Assembly (NCBI GenBank): GCA_020853575.1
Contig: JADYYP010000082.1
Coordinates: 62,001-126,000 of the forward strand
Reading direction: 5' to 3'
DNA: 64,000 nucleotides
DNA from: Planctomycetota bacterium
GTDB taxonomy: Bacteria > Planctomycetota > UBA1135 > GCA-002686595
Numbering within the stretch: position 1 is the stretch's first letter; every line of letters begins with the position of its first letter. The notes under the pieces are model-generated. The model had not been told where the DNA came from, did not search any database, and was given only the letters and a program-made list of their open reading frames with translations. Positions 18,086-29,853 of the stretch are shown one piece after another. The position numbers and the translations under genes were made by a program.

Positions 18086-19587
18086 ATGGATACGGTCCAC
18101 GAGCGCGCGCCGCGTTGGCGCTTCGGCTTCGCGCACCGCGTTGCCGTCGTGTTCGCAGTGCTCGCGCTGTTGCTCGCTTGGCTGGGGGTCAGCGTCTCGC
18201 TGCGCGTGGCCGAGATGCAGAACAGCGTGCGGCGCGTGCTCGAGGAGCAGCGCGAAGCGGCTTTCTCGCGCGACGTGCTGCACGCGCTGCGCATGCTCGA
18301 GACGCACTTGCTCGTGCGCGTCGGCGACGTGATCGAGCCGCAGGAGCGCGAGACCCTGCTCGAGTACGTTTCTTCGGCCAGGCGCTCGGTGGAGGAGTTG
18401 CGCCGCGGTCCCAAGGGCCACGACCCCTCGTCGGAGGAACACACCGAGGAGGAAGACAAGCTCTACAGCTCGATCGAGGGCGAGCTCGACGAGCTGGCCG
18501 ATGCGATTCGCAGCGGCGCGAAGGACCTGCGCGAGAACGTCGCGATCGTGCGGCACCACGCCAACGTGTTGCACGAGGAGGTGCGCGACGAGGCGCTCGA
18601 CTCGAGCAACGAGCTGCAGCGCGACGGGCTCTCGCTGCGCAATGCCGTGCTGTGGACCACCGCGGTCGCACTGGCGGTGCTGGCGAGCGTGCTGTGGATG
18701 GTGTGGCGCTTCGTCGTCGGGCCGGTCGAGCGGCTGCGCGAAGGCGCGGCTCGCATCGCGGGTGGGGAGCTCACGCACCGCGTGGCGATCGACTCGGGCG
18801 ACGAGATCGGCGAGCTGGGTGGCGAGTTCAACCGCATGGCGGCGGATCTGCACGAGATGCGCAGCGGGCTGGAGGCGCGCGTCGAGGAGCGCACGCGCGA
18901 GTTCGTGCAGGCCGCGCGGCTCGCGGGCCTGGGCACGATGGCGGCCGGGATCGCGCACGAGATCAACAACCCGCTGGCCTCGATCGCCTCCTGCGCCGAG
19001 GGCCTCGAGCGCAAGCTCGAGCGCGGCACCTCGACGCCAGAGCAGCAGCGCGAGTACCTGCAGATCATCGCCAAGGAGGCCTACCGCGCCCACGGGATCA
19101 CCTCGCGCCTGCTCGAGTTCGCACGCAGCGAGGGCGGGCCGAAGGTCGAGTTCTCCGTCGAGGAGATGATGCGCGAGCTCGAGGTGTTGCTCGAGCACCG
19201 CCTGCGCGCGCGCAGCATCACCCTCGCCCGCGCCTGCGATCCGGGGCTGCCGTCGATGTACGGCCGCGCATCGGAGTGCAAGCAAGTGCTGCTCAACCTG
19301 GTGCACAACGCGATCGACGCCAGCCCCGCGGGCGGCACGATCCGCGTCGCCTGTCGGCGCGACGACGGCGTGGCCGTGCTCGAGGTCGAGGACCAAGGTC
19401 CGGGTATCGCGCCCGAGCACCTCGAGCGCATTTTCGATCCGTTCTTCACCACCAAGGACCCCGGCAAGGGCACCGGTTTGGGCCTGGCGATCGTGCACCG
19501 CATCGTCGAGTCCCACGGTGGTCGCGTCGAGGTCCAGAACACCAGCCACGGCGCGCTGTTCCGCGTGCGCGTGCCTCTCTCCACCAC

Positions 19588-19591
<4 letters not shown>
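18086..19591 (+). CDS. Membrane sensor histidine kinase (NtrB-type transmitter)
   Basis: The 501-residue kinase has two transmembrane helices (about 16-36 and 190-212) enclosing a helical periplasmic sensor region. A HAMP domain follows, with [19 protein letters not shown] and [17 protein letters not shown]. The dimerisation domain has [14 protein letters not shown] with phospho-acceptor His291, and the ATPase has NLVHNAIDA (N box), VEDQGPGI (G1) and [10 protein letters not shown] (G2). The HEINNP form of the H box is typical of kinases paired with sigma-54 activators. It begins 3 bp after the last biosynthetic-arm gene, and its stop overlaps the response regulator start as ATGA, so the system very probably controls the cluster. 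Confidence 0.95.
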
Positions 19592-20958
<1,367 letters not shown>

Positions 20959-21000
20959 GCGAGTCGCTGGCGCGGCTCCAGGTCGCGCCAGCTGCTTGCG

Positions 21001-23448
21001 ATGCGCGCGGCGCGTGTCCACGATGGCGGTGTGCTCCCCCCGCTTCTGTTTGCCGCTCGCATCGCGGCGCTGATCGCGTGTTGCCTCGCTCCGGCGTTCG
21101 CTCGAGCGCGAGGTGAGTTCCAGCGCGAACCGCCGCTGCGCATCGGCTTGCTGCATCCCCTGCGCGTGCGCGGCGCGGTCGAGTGGGATCGCGAGCCGCC
21201 CTACGAGGGCTACGCGCCAGCGCTGATCGAGGCCGCGCTGCGCGACAGCGGCCGCGAGATCGAGTTCGTCGGGTTGTGGGACGAAGACCCGATCGTGGCG
21301 CTCGCCGAGGGGCGCGTCGACATCGCCGGGCCGCTGCCGATTTTCGACGCGCACTTGCACACGATCGACTATTCGACCCCGGTACTGCTCGTGCGCGGCG
21401 CCGCGTATTCGCGTCGCGTCGCGCGCGAAGTCGCGGAGGTCGAGGATCTGCGCGGCCTGCGGCTGGGCGCGGCCATCGCCGGCATCGGCCAGACGTGGTG
21501 CGCCGCCAACGCGCTGCCCTGCGAGGCCTACCAGACACTGCAGGAGACCTTCGAGGCACTGCTGGAGGGCGAGATCGACTACGTGATCACGCCGCAGAAC
21601 GCCGGGCGCTACGAGCTCGAGCGACTGGATCTCCCGGACATCGTCGAGCACCCGCTCGACAGCGGCTCGGTGTGGCGTCACTACGCTTTCGCGGTGCGCG
21701 CCACGGATCGCGCGCTGCTCTCGCTGCTCGACTCCGGCATCGCGGTGCTGCGCGAGAGCGGCGAGTTCGACGAGATCTACCAGGCGCACATGGCGCGCTG
21801 GCAGCCGCGGAGCAAGCCGATGTCGACCTCACGGCGCATCGTGGTCTGGAGCCTGTGGATCGCCGTCGGTGGCTGCTTGATCGCCGGTGCTTGGCAGTTC
21901 GTGCTGCGCCGCGAGCTCGCGCGCCGGACGCGCGCCCTGCGCGAGAGCGAGGCGCGGCACCGGGCGATCTTCGAGAACTCGCACGATGGGATTCTGGTCG
22001 TCGACCCGGCGACCTTCGCGGTGGTCGAGGCCAACGAGCGCGCGGCGGTGCTGTTCGGCAGCACGCGCGCATGCTTGATCGGGCCGACGCTGCCGGCGCT
22101 CGACCGCAAGGCGCTCGCGGAGGGCACGGTGCACGTGGTCGAGACTCTCGACGCCGCAGGGGAGCGCTCCTGGATCGAGATCAGCTCGTCGCGCGCGCGC
22201 TTCGACGGAGTCGAGCAGTTGCTGGTGCTCGCACGCGACGTCGGAGAGCGCATCCGGGCGCAAGACGAACGCTCGCGGCTCGAAGCGCAGCTCGTGCACG
22301 CGCAGAAGCTCGAAGGACTCGGGCTGCTCGCGGGCGGCATCGCGCACGATTTCAACAACCTGATGGTCGGCGTGATGGGCAACATCGATCTGGCGCTGTC
22401 GCACGCCGAGGATCGCGCCATCGTTGCCACGCGGCTGAACGACGCGCTGTGCGCGACCGAGCGCGCCTCCGAGCTCACTCACCAATTGTTGGCCTACTCG
22501 GGGCGCGCCAAGTTCAGCGAGGAGCTGATCGACCTCGGTGCCGTGGTCACCGAGATGCTGCAGCTCCTGGGCACGAGCCTGACCGACCGCGCGCAACCCA
22601 CGCTCGAGCTCGATCCCGCGCTGCCGCTGGTGCGCGGCGACGCGACCTTGATCCGCCAAGTCGCGATGAACCTTTTGACCAACGCGCGCGACGCCCTCGG
22701 ACCGAATGGTGGGCGCATCACGGTGCGCACCGGCGTCGCCGAATGCGATCTCGACTACCTGCGCAACGAGCTCGTGCCCAGCGACATCGCTCCCGGAGAG
22801 TACGTCTACCTGGAGGTCGAGGACACGGGCTGTGGCATGGACGAGGAGACGCTGGCGCGCATCTTCGACCCGTTTTTCTCGACCAAGTTCACTGGCCGCG
22901 GGCTGGGGTTGTCGGTCGTGCTCAAGACCGTGCAGCGCCACCGCGGAGCAGTCAAGGTGCGCTCGCGGCCCGGGCTCGGCACTGCGTTCCGACTGCTGAT
23001 TCCGCCCGAGCTCGAGCAGCAGGGCCACGCGCTCGTCCTCGATCTGGCGGCGCCCAGGGCCAACGCCGGTCGGATGCTCCTGGTGGACGACGACTCATTG
23101 GTGCGCGATGTCGTCAAGAAGATGCTCGCGCCGCATGGGTGGACTTGGAGCGAAGCCGCGGATGCTCCGGTCGCGCTGGAGTTGCTCGAGGGAGACGCGC
23201 GCTTCGACGTGGTCTTGCTCGACGTCACCATGCCCGGCATGAGCGGCCTCGAAGCGCTGGCGCGCATCCGCGTGCGTTGGCCAACGCTGCCGGTGGTGCT
23301 GATGAGCGGCTACAGCGGCGAAGTTGCCGAGGACCGCGGGCTCGAGCCCGACGCCTTCGTGCACAAGCCGTTCACGGCCGCCACGCTGCTCTCGGCGATT
23401 CAGGCGGCGCTCGCGGTCGAGCGTCGCGTCAGCGTCGTGCCTTCGTGA
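21001..23448 (+). CDS. Hybrid sensor kinase: periplasmic solute-binding domain, PAS, transmitter, receiver
   Basis: The 815-residue protein has, in order, a signal anchor ([18 protein letters not shown]) and a type-3 solute-binding domain of about 230 residues ([10 protein letters not shown] start, [24 protein letters not shown]). A transmembrane helix at about 280-302 is followed by a PAS domain ([16 protein letters not shown]). The transmitter has [14 protein letters not shown] with His449 and the ATPase motifs [18 protein letters not shown] and GRGLGLSVV. The terminal receiver has Asp741 ([11 protein letters not shown]) and VHKPF. It would sense a small molecule and relay phosphate to an unknown partner, with no response regulator or Hpt gene adjacent. 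No Shine-Dalgarno is visible before the ATG. An internal or downstream start cannot be excluded. Confidence 0.92.
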   Translation: MRAARVHDGGVLPPLLFAARIAALIACCLAPAFARARGEFQREPPLRIGLLHPLRVRGAVEWDREPPYEGYAPALIEAALRDSGREIEFVGLWDEDPIVALAEGRVDIAGPLPIFDAHLHTIDYSTPVLLVRGAAYSRRVAREVAEVEDLRGLRLGAAIAGIGQTWCAANALPCEAYQTLQETFEALLEGEIDYVITPQNAGRYELERLDLPDIVEHPLDSGSVWRHYAFAVRATDRALLSLLDSGIAVLRESGEFDEIYQAHMARWQPRSKPMSTSRRIVVWSLWIAVGGCLIAGAWQFVLRRELARRTRALRESEARHRAIFENSHDGILVVDPATFAVVEANERAAVLFGSTRACLIGPTLPALDRKALAEGTVHVVETLDAAGERSWIEISSSRARFDGVEQLLVLARDVGERIRAQDERSRLEAQLVHAQKLEGLGLLAGGIAHDFNNLMVGVMGNIDLALSHAEDRAIVATRLNDALCATERASELTHQLLAYSGRAKFSEELIDLGAVVTEMLQLLGTSLTDRAQPTLELDPALPLVRGDATLIRQVAMNLLTNARDALGPNGGRITVRTGVAECDLDYLRNELVPSDIAPGEYVYLEVEDTGCGMDEETLARIFDPFFSTKFTGRGLGLSVVLKTVQRHRGAVKVRSRPGLGTAFRLLIPPELEQQGHALVLDLAAPRANAGRMLLVDDDSLVRDVVKKMLAPHGWTWSEAADAPVALELLEGDARFDVVLLDVTMPGMSGLEALARIRVRWPTLPVVLMSGYSGEVAEDRGLEPDAFVHKPFTAATLLSAIQAALAVERRVSVVPS

Positions 23449-23687
23449 TCCGCGCGCGGCGTTCCCCCGCGCCGCGCGGCAGCTCGAGTCCGTGAGCACT
23501 GCATCGAGCGCGTTCGCGCGCTCCACGGCGTACGCGGGAGCCCGCGCCAGCGCGTCCAGCAGCGCGAGCCACGCGAGGATCAGCGCAGCGGAGGCTGCGA
23601 GCGCGACGAGCACATGGCGCGGCAAGGTCGGACAGGCCAACCGGCGCGCTGCTGGCGTGCTCGATGGCGTGTGCGCTCGGCGCGCGT

Positions 23688-23693
23688 CATGAT
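23688..23693 (+). promoter_or_regulatory. Putative -10 hexamer CATGAT of the ABC-F gene
   Basis: CATGAT ends exactly 6 nt before ATG 23700 with no Shine-Dalgarno between. The first base departs from the TANNNT consensus, but the spacing is that of the better examples. Confidence 0.35.
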
Positions 23694-23699
23694 GCGCGG

Positions 23700-25601
23700 A
23701 TGGCGCTGCTGTCCCTCGAAAACGTGACCAAAGGCTACAACGACCGCGTGCTGCTGCGCGGCGTGACGCTGATGCTCGGCGAAGGTGAGCGCGTCGGCCT
23801 GGTCGGTCCCAACGGCGGCGGAAAGTCGACCCTGCTCAAGATCCTCGCGGGCGTCGAGCCCCTCGACAACGGCACGCGCGTGGTGCGTCGCGACCTGCGG
23901 CTGGGCTACCTCGAGCAGGATCCGGCGCTGGCGCCCGAGGCGACGATCCGCGACGTGGTCCGCGGCGGGCTCACGGACCGAGCACGCGTCGTCGCCGACC
24001 TCGAGCGCGCGCACGCCGCGCTGGAGCGCGCGTCTGGCGTCGAGCTCGAGCGGCTGATCGCGCGTCAGGCGCGGCTCGAGCAGGAGCTCGAGCTGCTCGG
24101 CGGTCACGACGTCGAGCACAAGGTCGAGTCGACCTTGCTCGCGCTCGGCCTGCCGCGCTTCGACGAGCCGTGCGCGGCGTTGTCCGGCGGCGAGCGCCGG
24201 CGCGTCGCGCTCGCGCGGTTGTTGCTCGCCGCCCCCGAGTTGCTGTTGCTCGACGAGCCCACCAACCACTTGGACGCCTTGGTCACCGATTGGCTCGAGG
24301 ACTGGTTTCTCGAGACGCGGACGCCGCTGCTGCTGGTCACGCACGATCGCTACTTCCTCGACCGCGTGTGCGACCGCATCGTCGAGCTCGACCGCGGCGA
24401 GCTCTTCTCCTACGACGGTGGCTACGCCGAGTACCTCGAGGCGCGCGCGGAGCGCTTGTCCGCGGAGCGCAAGGCCGAGAGCGCGCGACTCAACCTGCTG
24501 CGGCGCGAGACGGCATGGATGCGTCGCGGCGCTCCGGCGCGCACGACCAAGGCCAAGGCGCGCATCCATCGCTTCCACGGCCTGGTCGAGGCCGCTCCGA
24601 TCGAGCTCGCCGCGGAGCTCGAATTCGAGATCCCGCCGGGCCCGCGGCTGGGCGCGCGCGTGGTCAAGCTCTCGCGCGTCGCCAAGCGCTTCGGCGAGCG
24701 CGTGGTGATCCCCGCGCTCGACCTCGAGCTCGGCCCGGGCACGCGACTGGGCATCGTCGGTCCGAACGGGGCTGGCAAGACCACGTTGATCAAGCTGATC
24801 CTGGGCGAGCTCGCGCCGGATGCGGGCACGCGCGAGATCGGCGAGACGGTGCGTTTCGCGACCATCGACCAACTGCGCACGGAGCTCGACCCGCGCCACA
24901 CCGTGATCGAGGAGCTCGCCGGGCGCAGCGATGTCGTCGCGGTCGACGGTCGCACGCTGCGCGCGGAGAGCTATCTCGATCGTTTCGGTTTCCCGGTCGC
25001 GCAGCAGCGCGCGCTGGTGGCGCAGCTTTCCGGCGGCGAGAAGAACCGGCTGTTGCTGGCCAAGCTCATGTGCCAGGGCGGCAACGTGCTGGTGCTCGAC
25101 GAGCCGACCAACGACCTCGATCTTTCGACCCTGCGCGCCCTCGAGGAGGCCTTGTTGGCCTTCGCCGGAGCCGCGATCGTCGTCAGTCACGACCGCTGGT
25201 TCCTCGATCGCGTCGCGACGCAGATCCTGTATCTCGACGGGTCCGGTCGTGCGCGCGTGCACTTCGGCGACATGTCCAGTCTGCTCGAGGAGCTCGCGCG
25301 CGAGCGGGACGCGCGCAAGCTCGAGCGCGCGCCGACGAAGTCCGTGTCCGCGCCCGCGGCCAAGGCTCCGGCGGCGAAGAAGCGCATCACGCCTTGGCAG
25401 CAGAAGGAGCTCGACGAGCTCGAAGCCAGGATTCCGGCCGCGGAAGGTGAAATCGCCGCGCTCGACGGGCGGCTCGCCGATCCAGCCCTGTGGAGCGGGC
25501 CGAAGGCGGCGGCGGACGACGTGCGCGCGCGGCGCGCGGCGCTCGAGGGCCAACTCGCGCAGCTCTACGCGCGCTGGGAGGAGCTCGAGTCGCTGCGCTG
25601 A
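23700..25601 (+). CDS. uup: ABC-F ATPase, Uup type
   Basis: The 633-residue soluble protein has two ABC domains. The first has Walker A GPNGGGKST at 36-44, signature LSGGERRRVALARLL and Walker B LLLLDEPTNHLDAL. After the linker, the second has GPNGAGKTT, LSGGEKNRLLLAKLM and VLVLDEPTNDLDL. There are no membrane helices. The C-terminal helical hairpin (TPWQQKELDELEARIPAAEGE in part) is the coiled-coil DNA/ribosome-binding extension that defines Uup. ABC-F proteins act on the ribosome exit or P site, and Uup also affects transposon excision. The start ATG 23700 fits the ABC domain beginning at residue 2. The 251 bp upstream holds only a doubtful leftward frame. Confidence 0.9.
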   Translation: MALLSLENVTKGYNDRVLLRGVTLMLGEGERVGLVGPNGGGKSTLLKILAGVEPLDNGTRVVRRDLRLGYLEQDPALAPEATIRDVVRGGLTDRARVVADLERAHAALERASGVELERLIARQARLEQELELLGGHDVEHKVESTLLALGLPRFDEPCAALSGGERRRVALARLLLAAPELLLLDEPTNHLDALVTDWLEDWFLETRTPLLLVTHDRYFLDRVCDRIVELDRGELFSYDGGYAEYLEARAERLSAERKAESARLNLLRRETAWMRRGAPARTTKAKARIHRFHGLVEAAPIELAAELEFEIPPGPRLGARVVKLSRVAKRFGERVVIPALDLELGPGTRLGIVGPNGAGKTTLIKLILGELAPDAGTREIGETVRFATIDQLRTELDPRHTVIEELAGRSDVVAVDGRTLRAESYLDRFGFPVAQQRALVAQLSGGEKNRLLLAKLMCQGGNVLVLDEPTNDLDLSTLRALEEALLAFAGAAIVVSHDRWFLDRVATQILYLDGSGRARVHFGDMSSLLEELARERDARKLERAPTKSVSAPAAKAPAAKKRITPWQQKELDELEARIPAAEGEIAALDGRLADPALWSGPKAAADDVRARRAALEGQLAQLYARWEELESLR

Positions 25602-25620
25602 ACGGTGCTGCGCAGTCAGC

Positions 25621-26778
25621 TCACTTCGCGCGCAGCACGAGCTCGCCCAACGTCGCGGAACCTCCGACGGCATCGATCGTGAACGTGCGCGGGCGCTTGC
25701 CGATGGGGAGCACGATGTCGAAAGGCAGCTCGGGCCACTGATCGTTCGCGCCAGCGGGCCCGAAGAGCACCTTGACCTCGCGCCCGTCGGACACGAAGCG
25801 GAAGCCCAGTGCCACGTCGGCGGGCCAAGGCCCGAGCGGCATGCCGCTCTTGAACTCGGGCTCGATCCAGGCACCTTCCGGCGTCCGCGAGAGCCCGGCC
25901 GTCGAGAGCTGCGCCTCGCCGCCGTGCACGTCGAGCACCAGCGCAGCGCACAGCGGACCGGACGCCAGCCGCAGCCGCGCCTGAGCTGGCGTGCTCGCGT
26001 CCTTGGTCGCGAGCGCGAGCGTGCCCTCGAGCTCCCACGCTCCGCGCGGCAGTGGACTGTCGACGCCCAGCGTGCTCGCCAGCACCAGCGTCGAACCCGC
26101 GGGCAAGGGCGTCGCGATCGGATCGCACTCGATCTCGATCTTCATGCGCGAGACCTCGGGTGCGTTGACGCCGTCGCTCGCGTGCAGCTCGATCTCCAGC
26201 GTGTAGGGACCCTCGTGCTCCGGCGCGAAGAAGTGCGCCTGGTGCCGGTCGGAGGCGTCGAACTGCACTCGCGGGCCGTCGCCCGCCTGTTTCCACTCCA
26301 CCTGGGTCGGCTGGAACACCTCGTTGTGCGTTTGGGCGATCAGCGAGACGAGCTCGCCGCATTCCGCGGAGCCGGGAGCGACGAACGAGGCGCGCACCGG
26401 ATCGTCGTCGGCCTTGACGCGGATCGTGAACACCTGGTCGACGACGCTCGAGCCGCTCTCGACGTGCGCTTGCAGGACCAGGTCGTAGTCCGCGATCCAC
26501 TCGGGCGCCTGCAGCTTGAGGTGCGGGCCGGGGACCTTGGGCAAGCTGGCCTTGGGTTGCACGCCGTTCTGCAGCCAGGTCACGCGCACCGCTGACTCCG
26601 GGCTACCGGAGACGGTGCACTCGAGCTCGAGCAGCTGGCCTTCCTCGGCGCTGGTGGGCCCTTGGATGCGCACGTCGAGCGCGTTGGTGGTGGGAGCGTT
26701 CGGTGCCGGAGTGGGCTTGGGGTCGTCGCCGCACGACGCGAGCACGACGAGTGCACAGACGAAGAGGTTCGTTCTCAC
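25621..26778 (-). CDS. Lipoprotein with PKD/Ig-like beta-sandwich domains
   Basis: The 385-residue protein has a clear lipoprotein signal (ALVVLASC, Cys16, followed by GDD) and a Pro/Thr-rich linker. Two Ig or PKD-type domains come next, marked by EGQLLELECTVSG with VTWLQNG and by ECGELVSLIAQTHN with VEWKQAGDG. A C-terminal beta-rich region of about 150 residues (WELEGTLALATKD to GSATLGELVLRAK) looks like a concanavalin/LamG-type sandwich. Function is unknown; surface adhesion or binding is plausible. The start is GTG (26776-26778) with TAGGAT 6 nt upstream. The gene converges with uup (19 bp gap). Confidence 0.8.
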   Translation of the reverse strand: MRTNLFVCALVVLASCGDDPKPTPAPNAPTTNALDVRIQGPTSAEEGQLLELECTVSGSPESAVRVTWLQNGVQPKASLPKVPGPHLKLQAPEWIADYDLVLQAHVESGSSVVDQVFTIRVKADDDPVRASFVAPGSAECGELVSLIAQTHNEVFQPTQVEWKQAGDGPRVQFDASDRHQAHFFAPEHEGPYTLEIELHASDGVNAPEVSRMKIEIECDPIATPLPAGSTLVLASTLGVDSPLPRGAWELEGTLALATKDASTPAQARLRLASGPLCAALVLDVHGGEAQLSTAGLSRTPEGAWIEPEFKSGMPLGPWPADVALGFRFVSDGREVKVLFGPAGANDQWPELPFDIVLPIGKRPRTFTIDAVGGSATLGELVLRAK

Positions 26779-26784
26779 GGCGGC

Positions 26785-26790
26785 ATCCTA
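26785..26790 (-). promoter_or_regulatory. Putative -10 hexamer TAGGAT of the PKD lipoprotein gene
   Basis: TAGGAT ends 6 nt before the GTG start at 26778, with the intervening bases GCCGCC and no ribosome binding site. Confidence 0.5.
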
Positions 26791-26899
26791 GCGAGGCCGT
26801 TCCGCGCGCCGGCGTCGAGCGCTCGAATTCGCCCTGCGCTGGACCGCGGCGGCGGGGCGCACGATGATCCGTCGCTCGTCCTCCGTTTATGGACTTCGC

Positions 26900-28933
26900 A
26901 TGCACTCACGCACCCTGGCCCTCGTGTTCGCTTCGTTCGCCGTGACCGCTTGCAAGACGCACATCGATTCCGCGCCGCCCGGCGAGCGCGCGTACTTGCT
27001 CGAGCGCGTCGACGACGTCGCGATCGTGCAGGTCTACGCCGACGGTTTCGAGCGACTGGAGCCGCGCGAGCGAGCGTTGTGTTGGCACCTGTACCAAGCC
27101 GCGGTCGCCGGCCGCACGATCTACATGCAGCAGCGCTGCGCCGAGGCGCTCGACATCCTGGCGTTGGGCGAGGAGCTCCTGACGCACTCCGCGGGCATCG
27201 AGCGAGCGACGCTCGAGGAAGTGCGGCGCTACATGAAGCTCTTCTGGGTGAACCACTCGCCCTACAACAACATCACCGCGCGCAAGAACCTGCTGCGCTG
27301 CACACCGAGCGCCTTGGTCGACGCCGCCGAGCGCGCGCAACACAACGGGGCGCAGTTGCCACTGCACATCGACGAGACGCCGCGCGCGCTGGTCGCTCGA
27401 CTCGCGCCGATGCTCTTCGATCCCGAGCACAAGCCCATGGTCACGGCCAAGAACCCGGTGGGGGCGCTGGACATCGTCCAGGCCTCGGCCGCGACGTTCT
27501 ACGGGCCCGGCGTGAACCTGCGGCGACTGGAGCAGCTGAGCGAGCGCTACGAGCTCAATTCGAACGTGGTGCTCGACGCCCAAGGCCAGCTCGCGGAACT
27601 TCCCTGGCGCGCGGGCAGTCCGGCCGAGGGCATCGCGCCCGGGCTGTATGCGCGCGAGCTGGAAGGCGTCATCGCGCACCTCGAGGCCGCGCTGCCGCTG
27701 GCGACCGAGGCGATGCGCAAGGCGCTCGAGGCTCAGATCCGCTTCTACCGCACGGGCGAGCGCGCCGACCGCGAGGCCTATGACATCGCCTGGGTCGCCG
27801 ACACGGCCTCGCCGGTCGACACGGTGAACTCGTTCGTCGAGGTGTACGTCGATCCGCGCGGCAAGAAGGGCGCGTGGGAGGGCATCGTCGACTACGAGGA
27901 TCCGGTCAAGGCGACGTTGATCAAGACCATCGCCGACAACGCACAGTGGTTCGAGGACCACATGCCCTACGCCCCGGAGTTCCGCAAGCCGCAGGTCCGC
28001 GGCATCAGCGCGCGCTCGATCGACGTGATCGTCGAGACCGGCGACGCGGGACCGGTGTCCGCCATCGGCATCAACCTACCGAACGACGCACGTGTGCGCG
28101 AGCTGCACGGCTCGAAGTCGGTGAGCCTCGCGAACATCGTCGAGGCAAGCGAGCGCGCGACACCCGCGGGTGCACGCCGCGAGTTCTGCTGGGACGACGC
28201 GGAGGCGCAGCGCGCCGAGCGTTGGCAGGCGCTGACCAGCGACATGCTGACCAACATGCACGAGGTGATCGGCCACGCATCGGGCCGCCAGGCCCAGGGG
28301 TTCGCGGGCGAGCCGGCGGATTCGATCGGAGAAAACTACTCGGCGCTGGAGGAGGCGCGCGCCGACCTGGTCGCGCTGTACTTCATGGCGGATCCCAAGC
28401 TGGCCGAGCTCGGCCTGCTCTCCGATCCGCAGGCAGCCGCGCTCGCGGCCTACGAGCACTACGTGCGCAATGGCGGCCTGCAACAGCTGCGGCGCGTGCG
28501 GCACGGTGACCAGCTCGAGGAGGACCACATGCGCAACAGGCAGCTGGTGGTGCACTGGATCGAGGCCCACGCGCCGGCGGCGCTCGAGCGCGCGCGCCGC
28601 GACGACAAGACCTTCCTGCGCGTGCGCGACGTCGCCGCCTTCCGCGCGGCGTGCGGCGAGTTGCTCGGGCTGGTGCAGCGCATCAAGAGCACCGGGGACG
28701 GCGCGGCGGCGAAGGAGTTGCTCGAGCGCCACGGCGTGAAGTTCGAGGCCGCGCTGCGCGACGAGGTCGTCGCACGCTACGAGCGCTACGACGTGCCTTC
28801 CTACATTGGCTACGTCTTCCCGCGCCTCGAGCCGATCACCGATGCCTCCGGACGCGTGGTGGACGCGCGGCTCGGCTACCCGGCATCGCTCGAGGCGCAG
28901 ATGCTCGAGTGGAGCGGCCGCCTCACGCCCTGA
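26900..28933 (+). CDS. M49 family (dipeptidyl peptidase III-like) metallopeptidase lipoprotein
   Basis: Family M49 uses a HEXXGH zinc motif. Here it is HEVIGH beginning at His454 (NMHEVIGHASGRQ), with the second motif EEARAD about 30 residues later (E484-E485), where DPP III has EECRAE. The 677-residue length fits. The leader LALVFASFAVTAC ends in a lipobox cysteine, so this version is probably periplasmic and membrane-anchored, whereas eukaryotic DPP III is cytosolic. It is divergent from the PKD lipoprotein gene. ATG 26900 was preferred over ATG 26864 because it gives the signal peptide directly. The natural substrate is unknown. Confidence 0.9.
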   Translation: MHSRTLALVFASFAVTACKTHIDSAPPGERAYLLERVDDVAIVQVYADGFERLEPRERALCWHLYQAAVAGRTIYMQQRCAEALDILALGEELLTHSAGIERATLEEVRRYMKLFWVNHSPYNNITARKNLLRCTPSALVDAAERAQHNGAQLPLHIDETPRALVARLAPMLFDPEHKPMVTAKNPVGALDIVQASAATFYGPGVNLRRLEQLSERYELNSNVVLDAQGQLAELPWRAGSPAEGIAPGLYARELEGVIAHLEAALPLATEAMRKALEAQIRFYRTGERADREAYDIAWVADTASPVDTVNSFVEVYVDPRGKKGAWEGIVDYEDPVKATLIKTIADNAQWFEDHMPYAPEFRKPQVRGISARSIDVIVETGDAGPVSAIGINLPNDARVRELHGSKSVSLANIVEASERATPAGARREFCWDDAEAQRAERWQALTSDMLTNMHEVIGHASGRQAQGFAGEPADSIGENYSALEEARADLVALYFMADPKLAELGLLSDPQAAALAAYEHYVRNGGLQQLRRVRHGDQLEEDHMRNRQLVVHWIEAHAPAALERARRDDKTFLRVRDVAAFRAACGELLGLVQRIKSTGDGAAAKELLERHGVKFEAALRDEVVARYERYDVPSYIGYVFPRLEPITDASGRVVDARLGYPASLEAQMLEWSGRLTP

Positions 28934-29035
28934 GCTCGATTTCCGCCGGAATTCGTGAATCCCGCGCAGCACCGCGAGCCTCTGTGACTGCGTGCGCGGT
29001 CGATCCGCGCCGTCGAACGCACCTCGGAGCCCGTC

Positions 29036-29251
29036 ATGTCGAAGATCCTGCCCGTCAACGAACATCCTCTCGAACGTGTCGTCCGCATCGCGCTCGGACT
29101 GGCGCTGCTGGCGATCGTCTTCGTCGGTCCGCAGACTCCTTGGGGTTGGGTGGGCGTCGTCCCGCTCGCGACCGGGTTGCTGGGGAGCTGTCCGCTGTAC
29201 ACCGTGCTCGGCTTCTCCACGTGTCCGCTGAAGGCGCGCGCGCGGAGCTGA
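29036..29251 (+). CDS. Small DUF2892 (YgaP-type) inner membrane protein
   Basis: The 71-residue protein matches DUF2892. The N-terminal NEHPLERVVRIALGLALLAI carries the family's conserved arginine before the first helix, and a second hydrophobic segment GVVPLATGLLGSCPLYTVLGFSTC (quoted in part: LLGSCPLYTVLGFSTC) carries the conserved Cys-Pro-x-Tyr pair of this family. It forms a helical hairpin in the membrane. A GGAG lies about 8 nt before the ATG. It sits 20 bp upstream of an ECF sigma gene and may be in the same transcript. Confidence 0.85.
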   Translation: MSKILPVNEHPLERVVRIALGLALLAIVFVGPQTPWGWVGVVPLATGLLGSCPLYTVLGFSTCPLKARARS

Positions 29252-29271
29252 GGTCCGACGGACTGCCGGCC

Positions 29272-29853
29272 GTGACGCCGAGCGACGCACAGCTCCTCGA
29301 ACGCACCGCGCGCGGCGACAAGTCCGCGTTCGGTGAGTTCGTCGAGCGCCACCGCGGCGCGGTGTTTCGCTTCGCGCGCTGGTGCACCGCCGACGCCGCC
29401 GACGCCGAAGACGTGTTGCAGCAGACCTTCGTCTCCGCCTGGCGTGCCGCGGGCGACGTGCGCGCCGAGCACGGTGCGCGACCGTGGTTGCTGTCGATCG
29501 CCCGGCGTGCGGCGGCCAAGGCGCGTCAGCGCCACGACGAGCGCCGCTCGCGCGAGAGCTCGATCGAAGAGCTCGGCGAGGCCGCCGGCTTCGGTGACGA
29601 GCGCTTCACGCCCGAGCGAATCGCGCAGGCGACCGAGCAGCGCACGTGCATCGAGGCTGCGCTCACGCGGCTCGCCGCGGACGAGCGCGAGATCCTCGTG
29701 CTGCGCGATGTCGAGGGCCTCGATGGAGCGGCGACGGCCGAGCTGTTGGGGATCAGCCTCGCCGCTCAGAAGAGTCGCTTGCACCGCGCGCGGTTGCGTT
29801 GGGCCGCGGAGCTGCGGACGTGTCTGGACCAGGAGGCGCAGCATGCGCGGTGA
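29272..29853 (+). CDS. ECF RNA polymerase sigma factor
   Basis: The 193-residue sigma factor has region 2 with DKSAFGEFVERHRGAVFRFA, then DAEDVLQQTFVSAWRA (the region 2.2 signature) and WLLSIARRAAAKARQR. Region 4 reads LTRLAADEREILVLRDVEGL followed by GAATAELLGISLAAQKSRLHRARL, of which AELLGISLAAQKSRLHRA is the helix-turn-helix. The GTG at 29272 gives an N-terminus (TPSDAQLLERTARGD) typical of the family. It overlaps the downstream anti-sigma gene by 11 bp, so the two are a regulatory pair. Confidence 0.9.
   Translation: MTPSDAQLLERTARGDKSAFGEFVERHRGAVFRFARWCTADAADAEDVLQQTFVSAWRAAGDVRAEHGARPWLLSIARRAAAKARQRHDERRSRESSIEELGEAAGFGDERFTPERIAQATEQRTCIEAALTRLAADEREILVLRDVEGLDGAATAELLGISLAAQKSRLHRARLRWAAELRTCLDQEAQHAR

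Noticed and set aside
17113-19587. Long in-frame extension upstream of the sigma-54 response regulator
   Set aside because: It runs over the histidine kinase and other genes in a frame with extreme Arg/Ala content. The receiver domain begins exactly at the ATG that overlaps the kinase stop.
23095-23640. Minus-strand frame beginning with a hydrophobic segment (RHVLVALAASAALILAWLALL)
   Set aside because: More than 60% lies over the well-supported hybrid kinase gene, the start is TTG with no ribosome binding site or hexamer, and the rest has His/Arg-rich shadow composition. A truncated gene confined to 23449-23640 cannot be excluded but has no stop there.
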